From: Erythrobacter sp. YJ-T3-07
GTDB taxonomy: Bacteria > Pseudomonadota > Alphaproteobacteria > Sphingomonadales > Sphingomonadaceae
NCBI RefSeq assembly: GCF_015999305.1
Contig: NZ_JAEAGP010000001.1
Span: forward strand, 2,941,001 to 3,005,000
Direction: 5' to 3'
DNA length: 64,000 nt
A program made the translations under genes and the position numbers. The notes below the pieces were generated by a model. The model was given only the letters and a program-made list of their open reading frames with translations. It was not told the origin of the DNA and did no database searches. This document shows positions 1 through 9,887 of this stretch, in pieces (positions within the stretch are counted from its first letter, which is position 1; each line of letters begins with the position of its first letter).

Positions 1-565
1 AGCCCCAGTTCAGCTTCTCGGTGGTCAGCGCCTTCAGATAGGCCGGACGCGCATTCTGGTGGTCGAGGTAGTAGGCGTGCTCCCACAGGTCGATCACGAG
101 CAGGGGGTTGACGCCATCCTTGTCGGCCAGCGTGTCGCCGTCATGGGTTTCCTCGATCGTCAGCTTGCCGCCCTTTTCGGCGAGCCAGACCCAGCCGCTA
201 GCGAAGTGACCGGCACCGCGTTCCTGCAGCTTTTCCTTGAGCGCATCGACCGAGCCGAAGGCGCTTTCGATCATGCTCTTGAGCTCGTCCGAGGCGGAGG
301 TTTCTTCGCCCGCCATCGAGTTCCAGTAGAACCCGTGGTTCCAGCTCTGCGCCGAATTGTTGAACAGGCCCTGGTCGCTGCCGCGCGCGGCGGCGATGAT
401 TTCCTCAAGCGACTTGTCCGCGTGATCGGTACCTTCGATCGCCGCGTTGGTCTTGTCGATATAGGCCTTATGATGCTTGCCGTGGTGGTAGCTGAGCGTC
501 TCGGCGGAGACCGCCGGGGCCAGCACGGTGTCCGGATAGGGCAGCGGGGTAACTTCGAAAGCCAT
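1..565 (-). CDS. sodB: Superoxide dismutase, Fe type (C-terminal end cut by window)
   Basis: Cytoplasmic enzyme that converts superoxide to oxygen and hydrogen peroxide. About 188 residues are visible, starting MAFEVTPLPYPD; only the last few are cut off by the window edge. The four metal ligands are present at His27 (LSYHHGKHH), His77 (SWNHGFYW), Asp159 and His163 (DLWEHAYYLDYQ). The Gln in SAQSWNHGFYW is the arrangement seen in iron enzymes, so Fe is inferred rather than Mn. The ATG follows a GGGAGA ribosome site. The symporter gene ends 32 nt upstream on the same strand, so co-transcription is possible. Confidence 0.97.
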   Translation of the reverse strand, partial: MAFEVTPLPYPDTVLAPAVSAETLSYHHGKHHKAYIDKTNAAIEGTDHADKSLEEIIAAARGSDQGLFNNSAQSWNHGFYWNSMAGEETSASDELKSMIESAFGSVDALKEKLQERGAGHFASGWVWLAEKGGKLTIEETHDGDTLADKDGVNPLLVIDLWEHAYYLDHQNARPAYLKALTTEKLNWG

Positions 566-597
566 GTGTGTTGTCTCCCATTCTTTGGGTTTGTGGT

Positions 598-1917
598 TCA
601 GCTGTCGGTAAGTGAACGCGCGGGCGCGGCATCCGTTGCAAGATTTTCGCCGCTTTCGTTCAGGAATTCGCTTGCGCCCTCTCGATCGGTCGCACTGGCG
701 AGCGCGACGTCGGCGGTCACGTTGGCCAGCGTGCGCATGATGTCGGGGATCATCTCCACCGCGACCAGCAGCGCAAGCGGCTCGACCGGCACGCCCATCG
801 CCAGCGCGATCGGCCCGATCGAGACGACGAAGCTGATCGTGCCGGGCAAGCTGACCGACCCGATCGAAATCACGAAGGCCACCGCCAGCCCGGCGAGCAT
901 GGCGGTGAGGCCCAGCTGGATCCCGAACAGATGCGCGACGTAGATCGCCACCGCGAGGTTCATCGCCGGGCTGGTCGCGCGGAAGATCGCGACCGACAGC
1001 GGCAGGACGAAATCCGCGACATTCTCGCTTATGTCGAGCCGCCGCGCGCTTGCCAGCATCGCGGGCAGGCTCGCGAGCGAGCTCTGGGTGGAGATGGCAA
1101 CCGCCTGCGCGGGCAGCATCGCGCGAGCGAAGCGCAGCGGTCCATGCCGCACCGCGCCGACCACGAAGGCCGCGACCAGCACGATCCCGCCCATCGCCGC
1201 TACGGTCGCGATATAGTGGATCAGCGTCAGGAACGCCGCGTCTCCGCCTGCGCGCACCGCGACCCCCAGCGCCAGCGCGAAGACCCCGACCGGCGCAACC
1301 CACAGCACCCAGCCGATCACCATCAGCATCGCATTAGCGACCGCTTCGAAAAAGCTGCGCAGGATCGCGGACTGCTCGGGCGCCAGGCGGGTGATCGCGA
1401 CCGCGAACAGCGCGAAGAAAATCGTCAGCGGCAGCATCGCGGTTTCGGCCGCGGCGGCGATGATGTTGGGCGCGATCAGCGACAGGATGAATTCGCTTAA
1501 GCCCGGCACCTCCTGCGGCTCGACATTCGCGGCCAGCAGGCTTCGTGCGCCCGCAGGCGGCGGCACCGCGTCGAGCAGCAGTGGCATCGCGATCAGCGTC
1601 ACGACCCCGCTGAACACGAGCCCGCCTGCGACCAGCAGCAGCATCCGCCGCGCGGTCGCCCCGGCGCGCGCGGCACTGGCAAGCTGGGTGATGCCCAGCA
1701 CCAGCAGTGCGGCGACCAGCGGAATGATCGTCATTTGCAAGGCGCGCAGCCACAGCGCGCCCGCCGGTGCGGTGACCGGCAGAATGCTGTCCGCGACTGG
1801 TCGCCCGGCGATCAGCGATCCGGCGATCAGCCCGGCGACGAGCCCGCCGAAGGTCCACCAGACCGGCAGACGCAACGTCACCAGCCGTGCGGGACGGGTT
1901 GTCTCAGGTGCCGACAA
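598..1917 (-). CDS. Dicarboxylate/amino acid:cation symporter (DAACS/SDF family)
   Basis: Inner-membrane symporter of the glutamate/C4-dicarboxylate family that couples solute uptake to Na+ or H+. There are many hydrophobic segments from [15 protein letters not shown] onward. The serine-rich re-entrant loop is recognisable as [13 protein letters not shown], and a late segment reads [16 protein letters not shown]. The reading frame is open to 1995 (also TTG), but the extra N-terminus is only Arg-rich filler. I chose the TTG at 1917 (LSAPETTRP) because an AAGGGGG site lies 9 nt upstream and about 439 residues suits the family. A GTG at 1881 is another option. The substrate cannot be read from sequence. 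Confidence 0.85.
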   Translation of the reverse strand: MSAPETTRPARLVTLRLPVWWTFGGLVAGLIAGSLIAGRPVADSILPVTAPAGALWLRALQMTIIPLVAALLVLGITQLASAARAGATARRMLLLVAGGLVFSGVVTLIAMPLLLDAVPPPAGARSLLAANVEPQEVPGLSEFILSLIAPNIIAAAAETAMLPLTIFFALFAVAITRLAPEQSAILRSFFEAVANAMLMVIGWVLWVAPVGVFALALGVAVRAGGDAAFLTLIHYIATVAAMGGIVLVAAFVVGAVRHGPLRFARAMLPAQAVAISTQSSLASLPAMLASARRLDISENVADFVLPLSVAIFRATSPAMNLAVAIYVAHLFGIQLGLTAMLAGLAVAFVISIGSVSLPGTISFVVSIGPIALAMGVPVEPLALLVAVEMIPDIMRTLANVTADVALASATDREGASEFLNESGENLATDAAPARSLTDS

Positions 1918-2018
1918 GCGCGATTGCCCCCTTCCATCGCCGTGCGCACGCGTCCACAAGCGCGCCCCACGGGATCGCCTCGGTACAGACGACAAGCAAG
2001 GGTGTGAAGACCTCGATC

Positions 2019-3356
2019 ATGGCACGCAAATACTTCGGCACCGACGGAATTCGCGGAGAGACCAACAAGGGCGCGATGACCGCCGCCATGGCGATGCGCG
2101 TCGCACAGGCCGCGGGCGCGCATTTCCGCCGGGGCGACCATCGCCACCGGGTGGTGATCGGCAAGGACACGCGCCTGTCGGGCTATATGGTCGAGAACGC
2201 GCTGGTCGCGGGCTTTACCAGCATGGGCGTGAACGTGATTCAGACCGGCCCGCTGCCCACCCCCGCGATCGCGATGCTGACGCGTGAGATGCGCGCGGAT
2301 CTGGGGGTCATGATCTCGGCCAGCCACAATCCGTATCAGGACAACGGCATCAAGCTGTTCGGCCCCGACGGTTTCAAACTGTCCGACGAGGACGAGGCGG
2401 CGATCGAGGCGCTGATCGATCAGGAGCCCGAACTGGTCCCCGCCAGCGAAATCGGCCGCGCGCGCCGGATCGAGGATTCGCGCGGGCGCTATATCCACGC
2501 AGTCAAGCAGTCGGTCAGCGACAAGACCCGGTTCGACGATCTGAAGGTCGTCGTCGATTGCGCCAATGGCGCGGCCTATCAGGTCGCCCCCAGCGCGATC
2601 TGGGAACTGGGCGCGGAGGTTATCACGCTGGGCGTCGATCCGGACGGGACCAATATCAACGACGGGGTCGGCTCGACCTCGCTCGACGCGGTCAAGGCCA
2701 AGGTGATCGAGACCGGTGCCGATATCGGCATCGCGCTGGATGGCGATGCGGACCGCCTGATCGTGATCGACGAGAAGGGCGAGGCGGTCGACGGTGACCA
2801 GATCATGGCCTCGATCGCGACCCGCATGGCCGAAAAGGGGCAGCTGCGCGGTGGCGGCGTGGTCGCCACGGTGATGAGCAACCTCGGCCTTGAACGCTAT
2901 CTGGAAGGCAAGGGTCTGACGCTGGAGCGGACCAAGGTCGGCGATCGCTATGTCCTGGGGCGGATGCGCAGCGGCGGGTTCAATGTCGGCGGCGAACAGT
3001 CGGGCCACATGATCCTGCTCGATCATGCGACCACCGGCGATGGCACGGTCGCGGCGATGCGCGTGCTCGCGAGCCTGGTCCGCTCGAAGCGGCCTGCCTC
3101 GGAAGAGCTGCGCATGTTCGAGCCCGTGCCCCAGCTGCTCAAGAACGTGCGCTACGACGGGGCGAGCCCGCTCGACGCGGAAACGGTCAAGGCCGCGATC
3201 AGGGATGCGGAGCGGGCGCTGGCGGGCAAGGGCCGGCTGGTGATCCGCGCTTCGGGCACCGAACCGCTGATCCGCGTGATGGCGGAGGGCGACGATGCGG
3301 GCGAGGTCGAACAGGTGGTCGACACGGTGTGCGACGCCGTCAGGGCGGCCTCCTGA
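2019..3356 (+). CDS. glmM: Phosphoglucosamine mutase
   Basis: Interconverts glucosamine-6-phosphate and glucosamine-1-phosphate on the route to UDP-GlcNAc for peptidoglycan and lipopolysaccharide. The protein has 445 residues, the normal length. It starts [14 protein letters not shown], carries the phosphoserine loop [14 protein letters not shown] with catalytic Ser102, the Mg-binding DGDADR, the sugar-binding GGEQSGH and the C-terminal phosphate-binding [12 protein letters not shown]. The frame is open upstream, but [10 protein letters not shown] is the conserved start. It is transcribed divergently from the symporter and its stop overlaps the next start as TGATG. Confidence 0.98.
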   Translation: MARKYFGTDGIRGETNKGAMTAAMAMRVAQAAGAHFRRGDHRHRVVIGKDTRLSGYMVENALVAGFTSMGVNVIQTGPLPTPAIAMLTREMRADLGVMISASHNPYQDNGIKLFGPDGFKLSDEDEAAIEALIDQEPELVPASEIGRARRIEDSRGRYIHAVKQSVSDKTRFDDLKVVVDCANGAAYQVAPSAIWELGAEVITLGVDPDGTNINDGVGSTSLDAVKAKVIETGADIGIALDGDADRLIVIDEKGEAVDGDQIMASIATRMAEKGQLRGGGVVATVMSNLGLERYLEGKGLTLERTKVGDRYVLGRMRSGGFNVGGEQSGHMILLDHATTGDGTVAAMRVLASLVRSKRPASEELRMFEPVPQLLKNVRYDGASPLDAETVKAAIRDAERALAGKGRLVIRASGTEPLIRVMAEGDDAGEVEQVVDTVCDAVRAAS

Positions 3357-3580
3357 TGCTCGACATGCGGCCCGATTGCGAACGCTGCGGTGCGGATCTG
3401 CCCGCGCCCCGGCCGGGCGCCTTCATCTGTAGCTTCGAATGCACCTACTGCGCACAGTGCGCGGAGGCGCTGGACGATCTGTGCCCCAATTGCGGGGGCG
3501 AGCTGATGGACCGCCCGACACGAACGGGCGACCTGCTCGAGAAATACCCCGCCAGCACCGAGCGTAAGTTCAAGGGATGA
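3356..3580 (+). CDS. DUF1272 small zinc-ribbon-like protein
   Basis: A 74-residue protein with eight cysteines (8, 11, 25, 29, 32, 35, 43 and 46) in CxxC-type pairs, including CERCGADLP, CTYCAQC and CPNCGGEL. This is the DUF1272 pattern and suggests structural zinc. The family has no established function. The ATG overlaps the glmM stop (TGATG) and the stop overlaps the thiD start (ATGA), so it is translationally coupled between glmM and thiD. Confidence 0.9.
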   Translation: MLDMRPDCERCGADLPAPRPGAFICSFECTYCAQCAEALDDLCPNCGGELMDRPTRTGDLLEKYPASTERKFKG

Positions 3581-4392
3581 GCGACAAGCCCCCTCCCCGC
3601 ATCCTGTCCATCGCCGGATCCGATTCGGGCGGCGGTGCCGGCATCCAGGCCGACATCAAGACGATCACGATGCTCGGCGGCTATGCGATGACCGCGATCA
3701 CCGCGATCACCGCGCAGAATTCGCGCGGCGTGCAGGGGATCACTCCACTGAGCGGCGATTTCGTGGTCGAGCAGATCGATTCCTGCCTGACCGATTTCGG
3801 CGCGGACGCGATCAAGATCGGGATGCTCCACGATGCCGGGATCATCGCCGAGGTCGCCAAGGGCCTCGCCACCCTCCCCGAGGCGCAGGGTGTGCCACTG
3901 ATCCTCGACCCGGTGATGGTCGCCACCTCGGGCGCGCGGCTGCTGCGCGAAGATGCGGTAGAGATCATGCGCGAGCAGCTGTTCCCGCTGGCGACTCTTC
4001 TCACGCCCAACCTGCCCGAACTCGAAATCCTCGCCGGACGCTCGCTGACCGATACCGGGCAGATCGTGGAGGCGTCGATCGCGCTGGCCGAGGCGAATGA
4101 CTGCCACGTGCTCGCCAAGGGCGGGCACACGGACGATGCGCGGGTGATCGACATCCTGTGTTCGCCCGAAGGTTTCCTGATGCAGTTCGACGATGCGAAG
4201 ATCGATTCGCGCAACACGCACGGCACGGGCTGCACTCTGTCCGCCGCGATCGCCACGCTGGTCGGCCACGGACAGCCGCTGCATCATGCGATTCGCCTCG
4301 CGCGCAAGTTCACCCGCGCGGCGATCGAAAACGCGCCGGGCTTCGGCGACGGCCACGGCCCGATGGGCCATCAGGCGGTGCGCAAGCTGTAG
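3577..4392 (+). CDS. thiD: Hydroxymethylpyrimidine/phosphomethylpyrimidine kinase
   Basis: Phosphorylates HMP and then HMP-phosphate to supply the pyrimidine half of thiamine. The protein has 271 residues of ribokinase-like fold. The N-terminal ILSIAGSDSGGGAGIQADIK motif is diagnostic, ILDPVMVATSGARLL follows, and the C-terminal anion-hole/base motif reads NTHGTGCTLSAAIA. It is coupled to the upstream DUF1272 gene by ATGA. No other thi genes and no TPP riboswitch are visible nearby. It is convergent with the LOG-family gene. Confidence 0.97.
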   Translation: MSDKPPPRILSIAGSDSGGGAGIQADIKTITMLGGYAMTAITAITAQNSRGVQGITPLSGDFVVEQIDSCLTDFGADAIKIGMLHDAGIIAEVAKGLATLPEAQGVPLILDPVMVATSGARLLREDAVEIMREQLFPLATLLTPNLPELEILAGRSLTDTGQIVEASIALAEANDCHVLAKGGHTDDARVIDILCSPEGFLMQFDDAKIDSRNTHGTGCTLSAAIATLVGHGQPLHHAIRLARKFTRAAIENAPGFGDGHGPMGHQAVRKL

Positions 4393-4436
4393 AGTTATAG
4401 GCCGGGCGTCCTCGCGACGAGAGCCGCCCGCGCCCG

Positions 4437-5324
4437 CTAAACCTTCAGGTCGTAGAACTTCGCGATCGCCGCCCACGCCTCATCGGCGGTCTCGCACCAG
4501 GTGATCAGGTCGAGATCGCGCGCGGAGATCGTGCCTTCCTCGGCCAGCGCCTCGAAATTGATCACCCGGCTCCAGAAATCCTCGCCGAACAGCAGGATCG
4601 GCATGGGCTTCATCTTGCCGGTCTGGATCAGCGTCAGCAGTTCGAAGAACTCGTCGAACGTGCCGAACCCACCGGGGAACACCGCAACCGCTTTCGCGCG
4701 CAGCAAGAAGTGCATCTTGCGCAGCGCGAAGTAGTGGAACTGGAAGCTGAGATAGGGCGTGACGTAGGTGTTGGGCGCCTGCTCGTGCGGCAGCACGATG
4801 TTGAGGCCGATGCTCTCGCCACCCGCGTCGCTTGCGCCGCGATTGCCCGCTTCCATGATCGACGGGCCACCACCGGTGGTGACGACGAACTGCCGCTCGC
4901 CATTCTCGATGATCGCCTTTTCGGTGACCATCCGGGCGAGGTTGTAGGCTTCCTGATAATACTTGGCCTTGCCGATCAGGCTCCGGGTGACCTTTGCTTC
5001 ATCCTCGGGCTCGCTTTCGGCGCGCTTTTCCATCGCCTCGACATCCTCGGTCGAGGGGATTCGCGCAGAGCCGTACATGACCAGCGTGCTGCCCACGCCC
5101 GCCTGATCCAGCAGCATTTCCGGCTTGAGCAGCTCAAGCTGGAAACGGACCGGGCGCAGCTCTGGCTTGAGGAGGAACTCCTCGTCGCTGAAAGCCAGCT
5201 TGTAGGCCGGGTGCCGCGTCTGCGGCGTATCGAAGCTGCTGGCGCCCTCGGCGAAACCCGCCTCTTCCTGCGCCCCGTAAAACCGGCGATCGTAGAGATC
5301 GCGCACACCACCATCTTTGCTCAT
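4437..5324 (-). CDS. LOG-family (TIGR00730-type) Rossmann-fold protein
   Basis: A protein of 295 residues with the two signatures of the LYSINE DECARBOXYLASE-like/LOG family: GGGPSIMEAGNRGA near residue 151 and PGGFGTFDEFFE at 217-228. Characterised members cleave cytokinin-type or other nucleotide monophosphates to release ribose-5-phosphate. The physiological substrate here is unknown. The N-terminal 70 residues, before the Rossmann domain, are a lineage-type extension. The start MSKDGGVRDLYD at 5324 is preferred; the frame is open to 5360. Confidence 0.9.
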   Translation of the reverse strand: MSKDGGVRDLYDRRFYGAQEEAGFAEGASSFDTPQTRHPAYKLAFSDEEFLLKPELRPVRFQLELLKPEMLLDQAGVGSTLVMYGSARIPSTEDVEAMEKRAESEPEDEAKVTRSLIGKAKYYQEAYNLARMVTEKAIIENGERQFVVTTGGGPSIMEAGNRGASDAGGESIGLNIVLPHEQAPNTYVTPYLSFQFHYFALRKMHFLLRAKAVAVFPGGFGTFDEFFELLTLIQTGKMKPMPILLFGEDFWSRVINFEALAEEGTISARDLDLITWCETADEAWAAIAKFYDLKV

Positions 5325-5428
5325 TGAAGCGGCGATAGGCGGCAATCGCGCGCCCGGCAAGGACCGAGCGCACCGACGCGCGCGTTGCAGGGTGACGCAG
5401 GCGGGATTGGAGCGTAAGGGCCCGCCCG

Positions 5429-5914
5429 ATGCCAGCGTTACAGCATATTCGGCGGTCTCCGCCCTGGAGGATGATATCCATCCTGCTGCTGGCCTTCGTC
5501 CTCAATGCGCTGGCCCCTTCAGGCTACATGATCGCGCGGACGCAGGGCGGCTTGCCCGCCGTCGTGGTCTGCCCCGAAACGCATCCGCTCGCCCGCGCTG
5601 TCGAAGCGTCGCGCGAGCGGAACGGGATGCACGATGGCATGGCGATGGACCATGCCGCGATGGGTCACACGGTCGTCGATCACGCCGCGATGGGCCACGC
5701 CAGCGACGATGGCACCGCCCCGACCGCGACCGACAAGGGGCACTGCGCGCTGGCGGGCGTAGCCAAGCTCGCGCTGCATTCTCCCGGTGAAGCCCTGCTG
5801 GCGGCAGAGATGGCCTATGCTGTCCTGCTCGGCCTCAAGGCGATCCGTCCGCTGGCGCTTCGTGCGCCGCCGCATCTGCGCCCACCATTGCGCGGCCCCC
5901 CTCCGGCGATCTGA
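5429..5914 (+). CDS. His/Met-rich DUF2946-like exported protein
   Basis: A 161-residue protein with an N-terminal hydrophobic segment (about 15-31) and two widely spaced cysteines (48 in VVVCPETHP, 106 in KGHCALAG), resembling DUF2946 proteins. The centre is rich in His and Met: DHAAMGH occurs twice, at 74-80 and 84-90, preceded by GMHDGMAM. Such clusters commonly bind Cu(I) or Ag(I). An AAGGG site precedes the ATG by 8 nt. It is the first gene before a TonB receptor and a PepSY membrane protein on the same strand, which supports a role in metal uptake. Family assignment is by resemblance only. Confidence 0.7.
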   Translation: MPALQHIRRSPPWRMISILLLAFVLNALAPSGYMIARTQGGLPAVVVCPETHPLARAVEASRERNGMHDGMAMDHAAMGHTVVDHAAMGHASDDGTAPTATDKGHCALAGVAKLALHSPGEALLAAEMAYAVLLGLKAIRPLALRAPPHLRPPLRGPPPAI

Positions 5915-5992
5915 CACCGATAATCCATTCAGATCACGCGCGCCGCGCTCCGGGAAGCCTTGCCCGGTCGCGCCGCGCATCGGAGAATTACC

Positions 5993-8035
5993 GTGAAGAT
6001 TTCCTATCTTGCGCTGGGCGCAGCCATGCTGGCTGCCGCCTCGCCTGCCTTTGCCAATACCGAAGCCGCCGACACCGAAGACACGATCGCCAACGAAGCG
6101 TCCGACAGCTCCGACGCCGACGGCGCGGAGCGCACCATCATCGTGACCGGCCAGCGTGCCGCAAGCGAGGCGGAGGAACGCGCTGCGAAGACGCCCGGCG
6201 GCACCGATGTCGTCACCTATGACGAGTATGCGGACAAGTCGCTCGTCTCGCTGCGCGATGCGCTTGCCCTGTCGCCAGGCGTCTACCTCCAGCCGCGTTA
6301 CGGGCAGGAGGTGCGCATCTCGATCCGCGGGTCGGGCCTGTCGCGCGGATACCACATGCGCGGCCTCACGCTGTTGCAGGACGGCGTCCCGATCAACCTG
6401 GCCGACGACAATGGCGACTTTCAGGAGCTGGAGCCGATCTTCTTCGAGTATCTCGAAGTCTATCGCGGCGCCAACGCGCTGCGCTTCGGGTCGGGCACGC
6501 TGGGCGGCGCGATCAATGGCGTGACGCCCACGGGCGCAACCGCCGGCGGCCTCTACCTGCGCGGCGATGCGGGCAGCTTCGAGACTTTTCGCGGCCTTGC
6601 CTCCTACGGCATCCAGAGCGGGCCGGGCGATGCGTGGGCGGCGATCAGCTACGATAGCTCCAACGGCGACCGCGAGCATGCAAAGCGCGAATCGCTACGC
6701 TTCCACGGCAATGTCGGCCTCCAGATCACCGACAATATCGAGAACCGCTTCTACGCCAGCGTCAACTCGATCGATCAGGAACTGCCGGGCGCGCTCGATC
6801 AGACCACGGCGCTGACCGCGCCCGAGACGGGCAATTTCGCAGGTGACCAGGGGCGCGACATCGATTCGATTCGCCTGCAGAACCGCACGCGGTTCTCGTT
6901 CGACGGTGGCCAGCTCGATGTCGGCGGGTTCGTCAACGCCAAGTCGCTCTACCACCCGATCTTCCAGGTGCTCGATTACAAATCGACCGATCGCGGCGTC
7001 TATGCGCGGTTCGACTATGCCACGGGTCCGTTCGAGCTGACGCTGGGCGGCGAGACGCGGCATGGCGATACCGATGCGAAGCGCTTCGTGAACGTCGGCG
7101 GTCAACGCGGCGCACCGACCTACAATGCGGAGCAGCGCGCTGCGACGTCCAACATCTATGGCGAAGTCCGCTTCCGTCCGGTCGAACCGCTGCAACTGAT
7201 CGCAGGCGCGATCTATGCCGATGGCTTCCGCGAGCAGCACCTGCTGTTCGACGGCTTTGCCGGGGGCGCGGTCGATGTCACCGGACGCGCCGATTTCGAC
7301 GGATTCTCGCCCAAATTCGGCGTGCTGTTCGAAGCGAACGAGAACATCCAGCTGTTCGCCAATTACAGCCGCTCAGTCGAATTTCCGGGCTTTGCCGAAG
7401 TGGCGCACGTGGCCAGCTTCGTGAACCTCGACCCGCAGCGGGCGTGGACGGCGGAGATCGGCACCCGCGGGCGCGCCGGCATCCTCGAATGGGATCTCGC
7501 CGCGTATCGCGCCGACGTCGAGGGTGAGCTGCTGCAGTTCAACGTGGGGCCGGACATCCCGGCCTCCACCTTCAATGCGGGCGACACCCTCCATCAGGGT
7601 ATCGAAGCGGCGCTGTCGATCGATCTCGCCCCGTGGGCACGCCTGCGGCAGGTCTACACCTACAGCGACTTCCGCTTCGAGGATGATGCGCAATATGGCG
7701 ACAACCGCCTGCCGGTCGTGCCCGAACACGTCTACCGGGCGGAGCTGCGGCTGGGCACGGACGCCTTGCACATCGCACCGAATGTCGAATGGGTGCCCGA
7801 CGGGCCCTTTGCCGATTACAGCAACAGCTTGCAGACCGACGGCTACGCGCTGGTCGGCATCACTGCCGGGGCGACGCTGACCGATGGCATCGACCTGTTC
7901 TTGGATGCCCGCAACCTCTTCGACGAGAAGGCGGTGGGCGACATCAGTGCCGCGATCACCGCAACGCCCGCCTCGGCGATCTTCTATCCGGTAGAGCGTC
8001 GCGCCGTCTTCGGCGGCGTGCGCGCACGGTTCTGA
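5993..8035 (+). CDS. TonB-dependent outer-membrane receptor (probable metal/siderophore uptake)
   Basis: A 680-residue outer-membrane transporter. It has a signal peptide ending SPAFA, a plug domain (SLRDALALSPGVYLQPR, ISIRGSGLSRGYHMRGL, LLQDGVPINLAD, YRGANALRFGSGTLGGAIN) and a beta-barrel ending in the usual aromatic residue (VRARF). GTG at 5993 is chosen because CGGAG lies 7 nt upstream and the signal peptide follows at once. It sits between the His/Met-rich protein and a PepSY reductase-like protein, a set linked in other bacteria to iron-siderophore or copper uptake. The ligand cannot be decided from sequence. Confidence 0.93.
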   Translation: MKISYLALGAAMLAAASPAFANTEAADTEDTIANEASDSSDADGAERTIIVTGQRAASEAEERAAKTPGGTDVVTYDEYADKSLVSLRDALALSPGVYLQPRYGQEVRISIRGSGLSRGYHMRGLTLLQDGVPINLADDNGDFQELEPIFFEYLEVYRGANALRFGSGTLGGAINGVTPTGATAGGLYLRGDAGSFETFRGLASYGIQSGPGDAWAAISYDSSNGDREHAKRESLRFHGNVGLQITDNIENRFYASVNSIDQELPGALDQTTALTAPETGNFAGDQGRDIDSIRLQNRTRFSFDGGQLDVGGFVNAKSLYHPIFQVLDYKSTDRGVYARFDYATGPFELTLGGETRHGDTDAKRFVNVGGQRGAPTYNAEQRAATSNIYGEVRFRPVEPLQLIAGAIYADGFREQHLLFDGFAGGAVDVTGRADFDGFSPKFGVLFEANENIQLFANYSRSVEFPGFAEVAHVASFVNLDPQRAWTAEIGTRGRAGILEWDLAAYRADVEGELLQFNVGPDIPASTFNAGDTLHQGIEAALSIDLAPWARLRQVYTYSDFRFEDDAQYGDNRLPVVPEHVYRAELRLGTDALHIAPNVEWVPDGPFADYSNSLQTDGYALVGITAGATLTDGIDLFLDARNLFDEKAVGDISAAITATPASAIFYPVERRAVFGGVRARF

Positions 8036-8048
8036 CGGAGGGATGACG

Positions 8049-9350
8049 ATGGCCGATACCGCGACCTATCGCACGATCTGGCGCTGGCATTTCTACGCCG
8101 GGCTGTTCGTGCTCCCCTTCGTACTGCTGCTGTCGGTCAGCGGCGCGATCTATCTGTTCAAGCCGCAGATCGACCGGTGGGAGGAACGCGATTATCGCGG
8201 CCTCTCGCCGGAGGGCGCGGTATCGGCCGACCGCCAGCTGGAGGCTGTGAAGACGGCCTTCCCGGATGGATCGTTCAACCATTACCGCCTGCCCGAACGC
8301 CCCGGCGATGCGGCGATGGTGCAGATGACCCTGCCCGATGGCGCGCCAGCCGAAATCTATGTCTCCCCGCAGGGGCAGGTTCTCGGCACGCTCGACCCGG
8401 CCCAGCGAATCTCGAATACCATATCCCGCTTCCACGGATCGCTGATGCTGGGCGACTGGGGCGACCGGCTGGTCGAACTCGCCGCAAGCTGGACCGTCGT
8501 GATGATCCTGAGCGGGCTCTACCTGTGGTGGCCAAGGCCGTTTCGCGCCGCCGGGACTCTCTGGCCGCGCCGGTCGCTCAAGGGGCGAGCGCTGATGAAG
8601 GACCTCCATCGGGTGATCGGTTTCTGGCTGGCCGGTTCCGTGCTGGTGATGCTGGCGAGCGGCCTGCCCTGGGCGGGCGCATGGGGCAGTGCGTTCAAAT
8701 GGGCGCGCGGCGAGCTGGGCCTGATCGAAGGGCCGCAGGACTGGAAAATCGGCGCGGAAAAGCCCGTGGCTCACGACCATGGGGCGATGGCGCACACCTC
8801 GCCTCCCCGACCGCAGGCACCCGCGGAGTCCCTGCGGCTGTCCGCTTTCGTCGCACGCGCCGAGGCGGAGCGCATGGCCTTCCCCGTGCTGGTCCTGCCA
8901 CCCCATGCACCGCAACGCTTCGGCCCGCCGACCGGCGAGGTCTGGACGGTGAAATCCGAAGCGCAGAACCGGCCGCTGATGCGCACGGTCACCTTCGATC
9001 CGCAAACCGGCGAGGAAGTCTCGCGCAGCACCTTTGCGGACAAGCATCCAATCGACCGGGCGATCAATGTCGGGATCGCATGGCACGAAGGGGCCCTGTT
9101 CGGTCTCGCCAACCAGATCATGGGTCTGATCATCGCGCTGGCACTGATCGCCTTGTCCGTGCTCGGTGTGCTCATGTGGCTGAAGCGCAGGCCGACGGGG
9201 AAGTTGGCAGCGCCGCCGCGCGGCGGTCGCCTGCCTCGCGAGTTGATCGCTGTAGTCGCCGTGCTCGCGATCCTCTTGCCGCTGTTCGGCGTTTCGCTGG
9301 TCGCAATCCTGCTGGCCGAAAAGGCCGGAGCGGTGCTCGCGCGCCGCTAG
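8049..9350 (+). CDS. PepSY-associated transmembrane protein (putative metal reductase)
   Basis: An inner-membrane protein with an N-terminal membrane anchor (IWRWHFYAGLFVLPFVLLL), a PepSY region, a second segment with WTVVMILSGLYLWWPRP, and two C-terminal membrane spans. Its periplasmic loop has a His/Met cluster AHDHGAMAH at 241-249, echoing the DHAAMGH repeats of the first gene of this operon. Family members often accompany TonB receptors and are thought to reduce imported metal complexes. ATG at 8049 is preferred to 8043 because GGAGG (8037-8041) is then spaced 7 nt. The start is 13 nt after the receptor stop. Confidence 0.9.
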   Translation: MADTATYRTIWRWHFYAGLFVLPFVLLLSVSGAIYLFKPQIDRWEERDYRGLSPEGAVSADRQLEAVKTAFPDGSFNHYRLPERPGDAAMVQMTLPDGAPAEIYVSPQGQVLGTLDPAQRISNTISRFHGSLMLGDWGDRLVELAASWTVVMILSGLYLWWPRPFRAAGTLWPRRSLKGRALMKDLHRVIGFWLAGSVLVMLASGLPWAGAWGSAFKWARGELGLIEGPQDWKIGAEKPVAHDHGAMAHTSPPRPQAPAESLRLSAFVARAEAERMAFPVLVLPPHAPQRFGPPTGEVWTVKSEAQNRPLMRTVTFDPQTGEEVSRSTFADKHPIDRAINVGIAWHEGALFGLANQIMGLIIALALIALSVLGVLMWLKRRPTGKLAAPPRGGRLPRELIAVVAVLAILLPLFGVSLVAILLAEKAGAVLARR

Positions 9351-9572
9351 CGCGGGCATCAGTCGCCGATAATCCGAAATCGGCTGCGGGAAACGTGGAA
9401 CCCCGGCGAGCCAGCCGGGCAGATGCGGCGCCCGCAGCCTCCCCCGACACTCCGACAGAGCCGATTCGCGCCGCGCGCATGCGGCATGAGGCGCCTTCGC
9501 CTGGCAGGGATGTGCGCAGGCCGGGCGTCGCTGCGGACGCGGCCGGGCCAGTGTGTGTTTTCGGTAAAAAGC

Positions 9573-9646
9573 TGGATGCCCCGTGAGGATTCGAACCTCA
9601 ATTGACGGAGTCAGAGTCCGTAGTCTTACCATTAGACGACGGGGCA
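9573..9646 (-). tRNA. tRNA-Gln (anticodon CTG)
   Basis: On the minus strand the 7-bp acceptor stem TGCCCCG (9646-9640) pairs with CGGGGCA (9583-9577). The anticodon arm ACGGA-CTCTGAC-TCCGT gives anticodon CTG, and the T arm contains GGTTCGAATCC. The discriminator base is T and CCA is encoded at 9575-9573. It lies alone between the PepSY gene and the phosphatase gene. Confidence 0.97.
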
Positions 9647-9887
9647 ATAGCATTGCGACGGGCCCGCAGAGCGGGCGGAACACGTTCGCGAAGCGGCGCA
9701 TCTAGAAAGCCGAGACCGCAGCGTCAAGCACTCATCCGCTCAGGCCAGCCTTGCTCAAATGCGCCCAGGCGTTTAGCGTCCGGGTCAGGTGCCCGCGGGA
9801 TCTCGCTGCGGGTGGATTGGAAAAGTACTTATGGCGGACTTCGCGCCGCCGGACGACAGCAAAGGGGCTTACCCGACGGAGGGCAAA

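Noticed and set aside
1887..2018. Longer N-terminus for glmM
   Set aside because: The extra residues are not conserved and would overlap the divergent promoter region; [10 protein letters not shown] is the usual start.
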